Shown here: positions 11,633 to 23,206 of the stretch, one piece after another
Layout of the letters: the number at the start of each line of letters is the position of its first letter
Numbering within the stretch: the stretch's first letter is position 1
Assembly (NCBI GenBank): GCA_027186245.1
Contig: CP114499.1
Coordinates: 5,585,001 to 5,649,000 of the forward strand
DNA: 64,000 nucleotides
Source of the DNA: Coriaria nepalensis
Taxonomy: Eukaryota > Streptophyta > Magnoliopsida > Cucurbitales > Coriariaceae
Reading direction: 5' to 3'
Notes under the pieces: generated by a model
The model's input: only the letters and a program-made list of their open reading frames with translations
What the model was told of the DNA's origin: nothing
The model's database searches: none
Translations under genes and position numbers: made by a program

Positions 11633-14569
11633 CGAGGAGCATCTGAATATGAGCTTGGGTCCATAAGTCATCATCCTCGGTACAGTTTCGTTTCCAGCTT
11701 TCTTTTTTACCTCCTTTTCCCATAGGAGGCTTCCAATCAGACCTATAAGCAAGAAGTGAGAACAAAAACAGAGTAAATTAATCAAGTATCCTTGCACAAG
11801 TACTTGTCAGACAGAGAAGTGGGAAATGGGCATGCTCAATCCCACAAGGGTGGTGTAAAACAGATACTCGACAGAATTCTCTAAGCAATGCTGCAAAGTC
11901 AATCCAGCAAAGAAAATAAACGTCATGGAAGATTAGACAGATACCTCTTTTTAGAAGCCTTACTGATTTGGTTCTGATTATCTGCATTGCTTGCTGGTAA
12001 GTACTGGCACTGAGGAAGCTTGAGAATTCTGCATTTTAACCAGCATCAAAATTCTAATTCGATGAAAACGAAAAAATGTTTAGAAATTTTACTAAAGAGC
12101 AATCTTTTCTGTTTCCATTTAATTTCTATCATTACTAAGAGCAAAATTTACAGATTTGGAAATTTGAACTAACAGGGTGAATTTTACTACTAGACTATAG
12201 CATTAGCTTCCACTAACTAAACAATAAATGATCAAAGTGAAACATTTTAGTCCATGGATGCATCTGAATGAGGAGGCATCGTACCGTGTGCAGTGATTGC
12301 AGTAACCCCAAATCTACAAAAGGGGTACCCCCCAGCCTCCACATTCCATACATTTCTGTATCTCAGAGGATTGATCATTCCAAATCCCATTGGATAAATT
12401 TGTGGAAGTCACACTGTACAATTATACAAGTAGTATAAATAGATATGCAAATGAATGTAAACAAATTAGAAAAGAAATTGACAACATGGAAATAGCTATA
12501 AATTTTCTAGCTAACAATAGGAAGCAATAATATCATACTTTTGGTCTGAAGTTTGACCATGAGACTTTCCATTATTGACATCTCTTTGACCATTATAATC
12601 AGACTGGGATGAGACAACTTGTTTGAGACAATGGGCACCCCCATTGTGAAACAGAAGTTTTTGTATTGTAATAGTAATTATCATAAGAATATGGAACTTA
12701 TAGACAATATCTAAGAGTAATACCCCAAAAACAGGCTTATGGTATCTCAGCACACCTCGGTTACTAACAAAAGTTGGACAAAAGGAAATACGGTGTCTAG
12801 CTTGATAAGACAGGTAAATAGGCAAAATCAGTTCTTACAGAGTAGCTTTTTCCATTGTCACCTTTCAAGATACCCCTTGCTCAACTTTTGTTTAAGGTAC
12901 TCCGGTAATTCTTTGGCAGCAGACTTCTGCTCTGCTTCACTATCAAGTTTACAATTTTCCTGGCCACCACTCCCATAATTTCCTAAAGCATCAGAACAGA
13001 GGATATGTTGATATGCTTGAGTTCATAAAAAAAGTTACAAGTAAATGTAAAATAGATGTTAATAATGTTTACCAGAGTTACAAAAAGTAGGCTTGGGAGT
13101 GCCATAGTAAGGCATCTCCACCTGGTACACCGTATCCATTTCCAATTTCAACATTCCCTGATACAGAACAAGAAGTTGTTAATATCCAAAAATAAGAGTT
13201 TGAATGAATTATTAAATCGATCCAAAAAGAAAAAACTACATATATATAGACTTTTTCCCTAAATGAATAACTAATGGCAGCTAAAGTTGTATGGGAACAG
13301 GAAATGGGGGAAATAAACTAAACAAGAATGAACCCACCCCCCTCTCTCCCCACCCAAAAAAAATAAAGACTCAGACTACTTCCAACCTTCTTCATGAGGA
13401 GTAGACTTCCCCGTGTTAAAGCCATTTCTGCTCGATGTGTAGAGGCCATCGTCAATAGATGCTCCTAAAAATACCCATATGTTGCACAATCAACTGATAA
13501 TGAATCGATGCACAATCAACTGACATATACAAAGTAGTTTCCAGGAAAATTACATACTTTCAGAGCATTGGGTTCATGATACAGCGAGAAAAGGTCTGTT
13601 TTATCCTTAGACGGCCCCACTGCACCTTTAGCCTCCCTGAAGTAGAAATACGCAATACTCTTTCCTTTAATTTTAGATGTTGATAATTCAATGAAAAGAA
13701 CCTTGAGAAGAGTAAAATAAGCTCAAATCTTTAACTACGTAAGATAGTCCGTGTTGCAAGTTCCTGTTGCAGAAAGTAACAAACCGTTCATCTATAGTTA
13801 AAAGGGAAAATGAAGTGGAACACTTGGGAAGATCATATATAGCAAATAGGAAGACTTACTTGTTCACTAAACAAAGCATCCTGAGCAGCACTCTCGATCC
13901 CGCTGTCATTGTTGTAATCTTTATGTCGAATATTATCATAAGATCCCGCAAAATTCAATGCAGAAGTAGCATCATTGTTTTTCTGATCATTTCCGCAACT
14001 TTGAGGTATTTGATTCTCCTCCCCCATTGCAGCTGCTTGTTGTGGCTTGTGATCAATCATGCTAGCACCATCTTGACCAGCATAGAATGAGTGGGAGCTC
14101 TGAACCTCTCTCGAAACATTTTCCTCGCCTGAAAAAGGATAAAAAATGGTGAGTGTCGGATTGAAAAAATTTACAATTGACAGAGATTAGGTAAGATTTT
14201 ATGAACCTTTTGGCTCTAACGTCGAGGTATGGTGAAAGGGCATCCCTGCTTGATGATCATTGTTATTGTTACTATCAGAAGGCATCTGACCATACACTTG
14301 AGGGGCATTTGGGGAAAAATTGTATTGAGATGTTGAATTATCATGGGGATAGAAATTCTGATTAGGAGTGGCAGTTGTTGTATTGTAAGGGGGAAGTGGA
14401 AAGTGGTAATTCTGATGACAATAAGGATGAGGTCTCACAGTCACGCTCTCGTGATGTTGCGGATTGAATGCAATGGATGATATCGAAGGAGGTGAGGTTT
14501 GTGAATATGTTGGGAAAGTTTGTATTCCAAGAGGTAAAGGTTGATCTTGGAAATTTTCCACATTTTTAC
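11633..14569 (-). pseudogene. Decayed PQBP1-like (polyglutamine-binding protein 1) gene
   Basis: Ten exon remnants on the minus strand keep the order of plant PQBP1 (WW-domain nuclear splicing factor; Arabidopsis At2g41020 from memory): 14569-14207, 14128-13860, 13632-13558, 13464-13387, 13157-13073, 12982-12862, one ending 12539, one ending 12295, 12028-11945 and 11742-11633. Diagnostic pieces are EHLLTMASTHRAEMA, GNVEIGNGYGVPGG, ELPEYLKQKL, CMECGGWG, WGYCNHCTR and DPSSYSDAPRGGW. Lesions: the frame changes inside the exons at 13464-13387 and 13157-13073; an in-frame TAG at 12316-12314 splits CMECGGWG from WGYCNHCTR; the frame changes again just before MDPSSYSDAP; WW-domain residues are not recognisable; and the conserved terminal exon is absent. 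Most splice sites survive, so this is an unprocessed relic, not a retrocopy. The start codon and first exon were not found. Confidence 0.8.
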
Positions 14570-17551
14570 ACTAATCAAGCAAGAAAGTGAGTGCAAAGAA
14601 CAAAAAAAATCTCCAAAAAAGTTTTAGACGGCAAAAGAATTTTAAGTATTTTTAATGCTCATCTCCATTAAAACAGATACTACTTGAAAAATCAACTAGG
14701 CTAGACCAGAAACAGACATAATATAGAGCAAGTACAGGTTTTTTAACACAAAAGGCACTTCTACTTTTTCTGCTTTAAAATCCCAATTCCCAAATCAATC
14801 AATTAAGTCAATTTCTGGCGATTTAGGGCTATCTTTTCACTCATCACAATGTACTAAGAGATCTCCTAGAAGCTATCGTCTTAGCATCAACTATCCTCCT
14901 ATACTTCTTAAGAACAGGTGCAGAATTCTCAGCTAAAACAAGATGGAAATGCTAAATAGAGCAGAGACAGATAAACATATATATTTTTATGTTGGAATCA
15001 ATTAGTGTATAGAAAGTTGGAATGGGCTTTCTTCACTCTGCGAATGGGCTTTGTGTGGCCCATGCATTTGAGTTTTCCTATAGAGACGAAAAGTGATGGG
15101 TTTAAAATTAGAGTAAATTACCCGCTCTCTTTGAAGTTCACTAACTATGTTAATTAATGCCATGATTGCAAAATTAGCAGTTGTATTAGGTGAATTATGA
15201 TAATTTTTTATATAAATATTACTAAAACTATGAGATTTATTATTTATATATTGGTTAGAATTGAGAATGTGAATATTAAAATTATAAAATTTATCTCAAA
15301 ATTCTTTAAAAAATAAACTATTTGGACAGAGTGAGACCTCTATCATTATAATAATTCAGTGATTTTATTTATTTGATAAATACAAATAATACATAAGTAA
15401 TTTAGTTTACGTTCAATTACGGAAGAAACCTAGAAAAATCAACCCACAATAAGCTAAAATTCATGACACGGTAACGTCTACGATGTAGCACCAAATCCAA
15501 ACAAAGAACAAGACAGGTGGTGAACGTGGCGTATATTCATCTGCATGTTTGTCTATCGCCAAACCTAGCTACTGCCCAGCAACTATCTCGCCACATAAAA
15601 GGTATACATGAGTGCCGTGTTTGGATCAATCTACCTGATGATGCTCTCCCTCCTCCCTCTTTTTGTTTGTTAGTGAAAGTCAATGTTATAACATGTGTAA
15701 CATATCCCTCATAGATCTTGCTGATATAATTAGTGCTAAAGTCGTAGGCTAACTCGTAGCCTAATTTCTAAACTCGTGTTCCGAGACTGTTGGCTAAGCT
15801 GTCCATTTTCCTGTTTCTTTGGCCAGTTTTAAAAAGGTTGTTAGGGTTAATAGAGTTTTGTTAATTGATTTATTAGAACCCTTTGTGATCATTCTAATAT
15901 TTTCAATATAAACAGTCTGTAATGTATATAGGACTTTCTCATCTTCTAGTCAATTCTATGTTCTTATGTGACTGACTTTTTTTATTGATTATGTGAAAAT
16001 TTTGACTGAGTTATAATAATTTTATTTATAATATGATAAAAATGATGGATCATACGATTATTCGTAAGATTCTACTTTATTTAAACTCATTGAATTTTGT
16101 TATTATATGTGATCATGTCAATTACTAAGTATTTTGGGACAGTTGATTTGTATTGCTAGAGCTAAAAAATAGAGACAGATAATTACGTACATGTGGTCTC
16201 CTCATTTGTACGGTTAGCTTAAGCTTAATGTGGATGAGTCCTTTAAAGTATCTTTGAATATTTCTTCTTATGATGGGATTGTTTGTGACTTTTTCGATAA
16301 GATGGTTATAGCTTTTTTTATCATCTCATTAACTGTTTAAATAGCTTTAAAACTGAAATTCTTTATTTTTATTATAAAATTCAGTCGACGATAAAATCTA
16401 ATTATATTTCTCTTCAAATAGAATGACTCGAACTTTATAATTCAAGCTGTGAATAATGATTATATAGACTGAAAATTTGATATTATATTTAATTTTAGAT
16501 ATTATTTTTTATATTTAAATTAGTATATTTATATAAAGAGTAACAATTATTTTGAGGTCAAATTTTATTAGTTTTTTTCTTTATAAGGAAGTTATGTATA
16601 TAGAATTATAAAAGTGATATTTATATAATTAAGAGTTTTATTTTTTTATGCTTTTATTAAAAAAAAAAAAAAACAGATAAAGAAAATGGAAAGGAAATTG
16701 GTCATGGATGCAGGTGTGGGCGTGTCTTGTGGGAGAGGGGAAACGAAAAAAGCTTTCGGTGTAAGCATCAAACTGTCTTTTCTGTCTTTGTCCCTTTTTA
16801 CTCATGCATCGTCACACCTCCCATCAACCTACGTCATCGCTGGCGCCCTCTTATCTCTCACTCTCACTCTCTCTCTTTTCAAAATTCTTTATTCAAATAA
16901 TTCAAATTTAATTATTATTTTTTTAATCGTAAATCCTTCATCTTATTATTATTTTAACTTTTTAGATGATTTATATCATTATATTACTATTATTAAATTC
17001 TATATCAAATGTGACAAGATATTTATACAATGTTAATTGCGATTGGACCCATTAAGAGTGACCGAAAATTAGGACATGTTTAGTTGGATATTTTAAAATA
17101 TTTTTAAGAATATTTTTTTTATATATATATTAAAAATTAAAATATTTTATATTAAAATATTAAATCATATATATTTCTTAAAAATCTATTTTCAAAAATA
17201 TTTATTAAATTCCTGGAGGACCTGGCCAGACTTCAAATGTGGTTGAGGTCAGCTTGAAATTCGACCATAAGAGGAAAATAAACAAAAGTCAACTTCTTCT
17301 CTAGATGGATGCTACCCTAGTGAAATAATTTGGTTGAACATCACTCATGCTCGGTTTGGTAGAGCTTAGAAAATTTAATTTGATGAAATGAAAAATAAAT
17401 AAATGAAGCAAAGGGCATAAGTGGTATTATTTCTTTTCTTTTTTTTTTCTTAAAAATATTTTTTTAATAAAAAATCTGATCCGATATTTGATTGATTATA
17501 TTATGAAAAGATGAAAAAAGAGATGGCTCAAGTAATAAAGCAAGCCCCTAA

Positions 17552-17595
<44 letters not shown>

Positions 17596-18367
17596 ATAAT
17601 AATAATAATAAAACTTATTTACTCATATAATTAAATATTATATTAATTTTTATTATAATTATATTTTAAAAATAAAAAATAAAAGACTCTGAGCTGGATG
17701 ACGTTAGCGCCGTAAAATTTGTAAGAGTAGAAAAAAGCCCAATAAATTACTATTATTATTATTACATGCATATTGGGAAGCGAGTTAACGCGTAAAAGTT
17801 GAACGCCAAATGACGCGGGTTGACGGTCTAAAAACCCACGCTCTGACAGACTGACTCAGTACCCCACCCCCCCCCCCCCCAATACACCCATACTGCTTTA
17901 TACACTTACTTTATATGTACAAAATATATGTTTAAAATTATAATTTAAATTTATTGAATGATATTATGAATTCAGTTCCCAAATTTGTAACTCCCTTGTC
18001 GAAGTGGATTTTCGAACTTCCAAACCAAAAAAAAAAAAGGAACCGTATGGATATACGGACACGTGTCCACCGAAAACTACGCGGTTTCTTTCTCCTTCCT
18101 CACCACCCTATTTAACCCCCTCGTCACCCCCTTCTCCATTCCCTCCTCATTTTCAGCAGCAACCGAATGCTCTTCTCCTTCTCCAATTTATCTAACCATT
18201 TCGAGTTCATTCACTCTCACTACCTTTCCCTGTTAATTTCACATAAATCTTAACGAAATTCTGACGCGTTGAAGCTCTGACAATGCCCTGATCATTCACT
18301 CATTTTATACAATCTCTATGTTTTTCTTTTTCGTTTCGATCGACTGCTTCTTGTAGAAATTATATTG
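14570..18367. other. AT-rich intergenic region upstream of the VQ gene
   Basis: No gene supported. It contains long AT-rich stretches, a TA microsatellite at about 17557-17590 followed by ATA triplets, poly-A near 16660, and a C-run near 17867-17880. The 116-codon open frame at 16686 is biased and has no recognisable motif. The last 600 bp carry promoter elements of the VQ gene. Confidence 0.65.
17820..18115 (+). promoter_or_regulatory. Promoter elements of the VQ gene
   Basis: TTGAC (a W-box core, the WRKY-factor site) at 17820-17824, a G-box/ABRE-type CACGTG at 18060-18065 and a TATA-like CTATTTAA at 18108-18115. The TATA-like box sits about 250 bp before the start codon, which allows a leader of some 200 bp. 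The motifs are seen in the sequence; their use is inferred. Confidence 0.5.
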
Positions 18368-19075
18368 ATGGCGTCTTATGACAACTTGACTAGCATAGAG
18401 CCCTGGATTTTCCGTTCGACCTTCGCCGACTCATGGATCTCTGACGCTTTCGCCCAAGACTCAGAAACGCTTACGAGAGCTCTTCGGAAGTCACTCGCCG
18501 CTGCCGACCATGAGAGTTTCTTATCTGAATCATTTTCTCCTTTCGTGGATATAGTTAAGCCTGATACGGCTCCGACTCCAACTGTTTCGGGTCTGTCGGT
18601 AGGATCCGAGCCTGAGGTTACGCCGAAGCGTCAGAAGAATCCGATCCCAGCATCCGGCTGTAAAGTTTCGAAACGCAAACCACGTGCTTCGAAGCGATCC
18701 CAGACGACCTTCATTACGGCGGATCCGGCGAACTTTCGGCAGATGGTCCAGCAGGTGACCGGTGTAAGATTCGGTAATTCGGAAGTCTCGGTGACGGTAC
18801 CGATTGTGAAGCCGGAGCCGCAGAGAGCCGTTGGCTGGTTGGCCGGTGGTGGATACTTGCCCACACTTGACACGTCGGCATTTTTACTGGACCGTCATAA
18901 TCAGAAGCAAGTGGTAGGGCCCAACTTGACGTCTGGGCTCGGATCTGGGCTAACTGGACCTGGCCCACTGTCACATGAACCGATGCCGGTGGGTGTTTCT
19001 GATGGTGCTCCTGCCGCGGGATTTGATTTTGGCACTTTTTCGAGCTTTCCCACCTTGGAGTCATGTGATTATTAA
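18368..19075 (+). CDS. VQ-motif protein (WRKY cofactor family)
   Basis: Intronless gene for 235 residues, as is usual for VQ genes. The signature FxxxVQxxTG is present as FRQMVQQVTG at residues 123-132, preceded by a basic stretch (SKRKPRASKR, 101-110) that could be a nuclear localisation signal. The N-terminus MASYDNLTSIEPWIFR resembles the calmodulin-binding-related VQ subgroup. Family members bind WRKY transcription factors or, in some cases, MAP kinases, and tune defence and stress responses in the nucleus. I chose the ATG at 18368; the frame extends one codon upstream only through a TTG. I cannot assign a specific orthologue number. Confidence 0.93.
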   Translation: MASYDNLTSIEPWIFRSTFADSWISDAFAQDSETLTRALRKSLAAADHESFLSESFSPFVDIVKPDTAPTPTVSGLSVGSEPEVTPKRQKNPIPASGCKVSKRKPRASKRSQTTFITADPANFRQMVQQVTGVRFGNSEVSVTVPIVKPEPQRAVGWLAGGGYLPTLDTSAFLLDRHNQKQVVGPNLTSGLGSGLTGPGPLSHEPMPVGVSDGAPAAGFDFGTFSSFPTLESCDY

Positions 19076-19827
19076 TAATTTATTAATTAGTTTCTTTGTA
19101 TTGAAAGAAGATGGGGTTGAATCTGTTTATACTTTTTTAGATGCCTTTTGATCATGGGTTGTTCTTTTCGTTTTGTATTTTCCTCTTTAGTGGGTGTAAT
19201 TTTAGTGGATTAGTTGCTCTAATTTTAATTCCTTTGGCTAATCTCGTGTATTATATACTTGTATCTAAGCATTTTCCGGTTAAAGAAAAAGATCGGTTGT
19301 GATATATCGGTCTTAGTGAAGCGAAAGGGATTAAACAATGTATTAGAAGCTTCTGTTAGCTGCTTATGGCTGGAGGGTTCTTGATTGATGCTCTTTTAAG
19401 ATATTTACAGGTCTTTTAGATGACGCGAGTATCTTTTAGATGTATTTCTCCGAGGTTTCAAAATTTAGACGGTTCAAAGAGAATTGGTCAAGGATAATGA
19501 GCTCTCGAATTTGATACTCTAGCTCTTACAGTCAGCCCCTCCTTTAAAGATGTGAACATTTTAACTCTAGCGTTCACGTTGCCAGACGTTAGACAGGGAA
19601 TACTGATCATATATATATATAAGATTACTTAGTTTTAATTGTTGTTTAACGTTGATATTTAGTTCATTCTAGCTTAATTGTTGTTTAACAACGTTGATGT
19701 TTAGTTCATTCTCATTCTACCATATGCTATTGCAAACAAACAAAACTAGACAGAGAGGTGAAAGCGAAGTATATATATATTTAAATTTTTTATTATTTTA
19801 CAAATATAAGCTAGTCTTAAGAAGAAC

Positions 19828-19872
<45 letters not shown>

Positions 19873-22800
19873 TTTAATCCAACATCATGGATTCGATCTT
19901 ATCTTCTCTACAAAAGAAGTACGTAAGAAGTAGTATGAAATGGTGAAAAGATTCGAAACTAGTAGACAAGACTTGAGTGGGGAAATTAAATGTATAATGT
20001 ATTTGCTAGCCAATTTAGGCTTCATACCCCTCTCTACATATACGCCATTAATTAAAAATCGAAAACCATACACTACTTTTAAAAAATAATTAATAAATAA
20101 ATATAACTTTTGACTTAAAAAGTCAAACTCTCTACTTAGAGATGACGAAAATCTAAATCTACCTTATTATTTTATCACAATATTTTTACGTTATTTTTAT
20201 TTATCAAATCATTTATTATATATGATATTATTTATAATTGTGATAAATATAATTATATATTATGTATATATTAGGGTTAAATAATAAGTATATTTATGAG
20301 TATCTAATAATTTGATATAATCAGATTCATAAGAAATGAAAGAAAAGAATTTGCTGGTTATTAGTTGTTACCATTTTTACAGCGACCTTTAGATATTTGC
20401 CTTGTATGGATGATTTGCATTCGAAAATATCGATCTGATACGAGTTTTTTTGCACATCACTAATATTTATAATAGTTAAAAAAAAAAAAAAAAAGTAGCA
20501 CATGGCGTAGAGAGAGGTAGAGGACCAATTAAAACCACTTGATCAACTTCAACAGTAGTGATTACATATAGATTCATTGTTCAAGTCAATGATCAACCCA
20601 CTTGACTAATATTATAGTGTCTAGTGTGTATATATATATATATAAATGTACATAAAGTGAAGCGTTTACTCAGGTCAAAAAGCTTTTATAAAAAGAAGAT
20701 TATAAGCAAGATGCATGGTGTAATGGGACTAGGTGATAGCATTAGCTGACTTTAGTCTCGAGTCTGCTAGCTTTATTATCCTTATGAAGAAGCATTTGAA
20801 GGGGTCTAAGAGCGTTTTTAAGGTCTTAACATACCGTTAATTCCTCATGAAATAACGGTTCTTTTTTTTTTTTTTTTGTAAATTTGAACTCATAATTAAA
20901 CCTAATGATTTCTATGCCTAATTAATCAATCAATGAAGTCGTTGTTGAGATAATTAATCAATGGTCATTGTCAAACATTTGAGATAATTAGCTAGCGAAC
21001 CATATTAATTGCTTAATTTCATAACAAGTACTAATTAACCAAAACTTTGATTTCTAGGCATAATTCATGCTGCTCTTCCGTACAAACGGGTCCATCAACA
21101 AAATTTTACTAATTGAAATAAAATCTTATTTTTCGTTTTTGGAAATAAAAGAAAACTGATAAATATATAGATAGGAGTTCACGGAAGGGTGGATCGGATG
21201 ATCTCGAGTCGGTTTTCAGACTGCCCGACTCCGGTTGCAATTGATCAATGCTGTCTTTCTCCGACATCAATGAAAGCTTTTTTTCACTCTCCTACTCTAT
21301 CTTATTAGTTTTCTTCAATATATAGTATATTCAATATTTCTATATAAAGGGGTTTCTTGTTGTGTTTAGAATCAGCCATTAGGTAGGTCAATGTGGTCCT
21401 GTTGCGTTGTGTGATCCATAGTTTCTCATTTATATGGAATTATATCTTGTCATGTTTTGCTTGGACACTTCGGATTACATTCCATCTACACAACAACGAT
21501 GTATATATTACGTTCATGCTTTTCTGAATTTCTTCCAGACGACAATTTCTTTTTGTTTTTCATGCACTTTTTTTTTATATCTTTTAATTTTATCAAGTGA
21601 CTGATCATCATACTTAAATACGGCGATTAATTAATTATTTAAAAAATATTTTTAAACTTTATTTTACGGTTTAAATTACTATTTCGAATTATAAGAATTA
21701 TTCGAATAATTAAAATTTAGATAAAATTTATTCAAAATTTTAAATTTAATATTATATTAAATATTTTTTTTGGTCGGTCCTAAAAAGAAAATTGAATATT
21801 TCACTTTTATAGTCTTAATAATAAATGAAACAATCTCAATTATTATGTGTAACTCGATTAGACCAAACATATCCGGCTTATAAGGAAAACACCCTACTTA
21901 TGAATTCGATGTATATTATATAGTTTTACCAACCAATTAACTAACTAGATATAACTAAGTTAATTTTTTGCTTAGTTTAGTAACATTATTAATCAAAAAC
22001 ACTATGGCTAGTGGCTTCGGGAAGAAACCTCTTAAAAAAGAAAGCAAACGGGTCAAGTTCGGTTGGCTGTACTTGATTGTACAGTCTTATCCTTTCTACT
22101 TGACTGTCGGACTCTTACATAGCTTCCACCTCATCACGACTCTCGACTTTAATCCTGCCCGTATTACCTTTAAGACGACAGGCGTCCTTTCCGAACCATC
22201 CAATTCCTCTGTTATCGCTCCTCCGTCATCTTCCATTTTGAATTAACGGCGAGCGGTTAGTTAAACGTTGACCAATGGCCATCATCAAGGATAGCAAATA
22301 ATAATCAGCTGCTTTTTAGTCCACAGAGTTACAGTCCAACCAAGCTACGTAAGCCATGATGTTAGAGAGAGAACGATGTAGAAAGATTCTGCGGTACAAG
22401 AAAAGGTTAGTTGGCGGGTTTCTTTAATGTGGTAAAGGTGTGGGAGCCACATTAGTATGACGTGTCGTTTGACTTTAATCTGTCTTTGTCAAAGTGTCAG
22501 TGTTTTACATTTTATATTACGGAGCTTTTGGCTTTTACTACGACCGAGGTGGTCCGTGGTTTGATTCGATTATGCATGACCTCAGGATTGCGTCTGCATT
22601 ACATCAAAAAATGACTAAATGAATTTTGGGCTGGGCTGGTATGGCGGGTTTCATTTACAAACGGCCCGAGAATAAATACTTTAACCTAAGATCTGGGCCT
22701 AAACTTGGGCCAGAACTCCGTAGTTATAAATCTACAAGATATTAAACCTCTGGAGTGGCGAGAGCGCAGTTGACAACAAGTTCACAAATAGTTTATAACA

Positions 22801-23206
22801 AAATTTCAATACAGAGGCTGTCGAACTCTTTCACTGATCATACACATACATTCACAAAACTTTAGTGAAAACATGATTTACTCCTAAAACTAGGAACTGG
22901 GTTTTGCTTATTCTACCAAATCCGGGATATAGAATTCCGTAAACTACGTTAATAACACTGAAACTCATCCCGTTCTGAGTTTCAATTTATCCAACACTGG
23001 GAGAGACTTTCTACAGGGACCAAACAGCTGTTATTGATACCTGATGTTGTCCAGAACTGCATAAAAACTGATCACACAATCAAGAATTTACAGCATACAA
23101 TTAGTTAAACCAATCGAGTCAACTAACCGATTTTCTTTTAGTCTAGCAGGTAGTCTGTGAAAAGTTCCAAAAGAAAGAGTAAATCAAAGTGCTTCAGAAT
23201 TTTTAC
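19076..23206. other. AT-rich intergenic region
   Basis: No gene supported in about 4 kb. It includes a GA microsatellite at about 19832-19866, a TA tract near 20628-20643, A- and T-runs near 20470 and 20860, and a high-GC-for-region segment at about 22004-22246 that is open in sense and largely open in antisense without a recognisable domain. The right end is the 3' flank of the Mpv17-family gene. Confidence 0.65.
19832..19866. repeat. GA microsatellite
   Basis: An uninterrupted run of about 17 GA dinucleotides in intergenic DNA. Confidence 0.95.

Noticed and set aside
14878..14945. Minus-strand stretch (VLAENSAPVLKKYRRIVDAK) as a possible first exon of the PQBP1 relic
   Set aside because: Open but lacks a start codon, a clear donor in phase and any family similarity I can recall.
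16686..17036. 116-codon open frame starting MERKLVMDAGVGVSCG
   Set aside because: Biased Leu/Ser/Ile text from AT-rich and CT-rich DNA, no motif, no splice context, no neighbouring coding signal.
18631..19064. Minus-strand frames opposite the VQ gene
   Set aside because: Antisense shadows; the plus strand encodes a conserved VQ protein.
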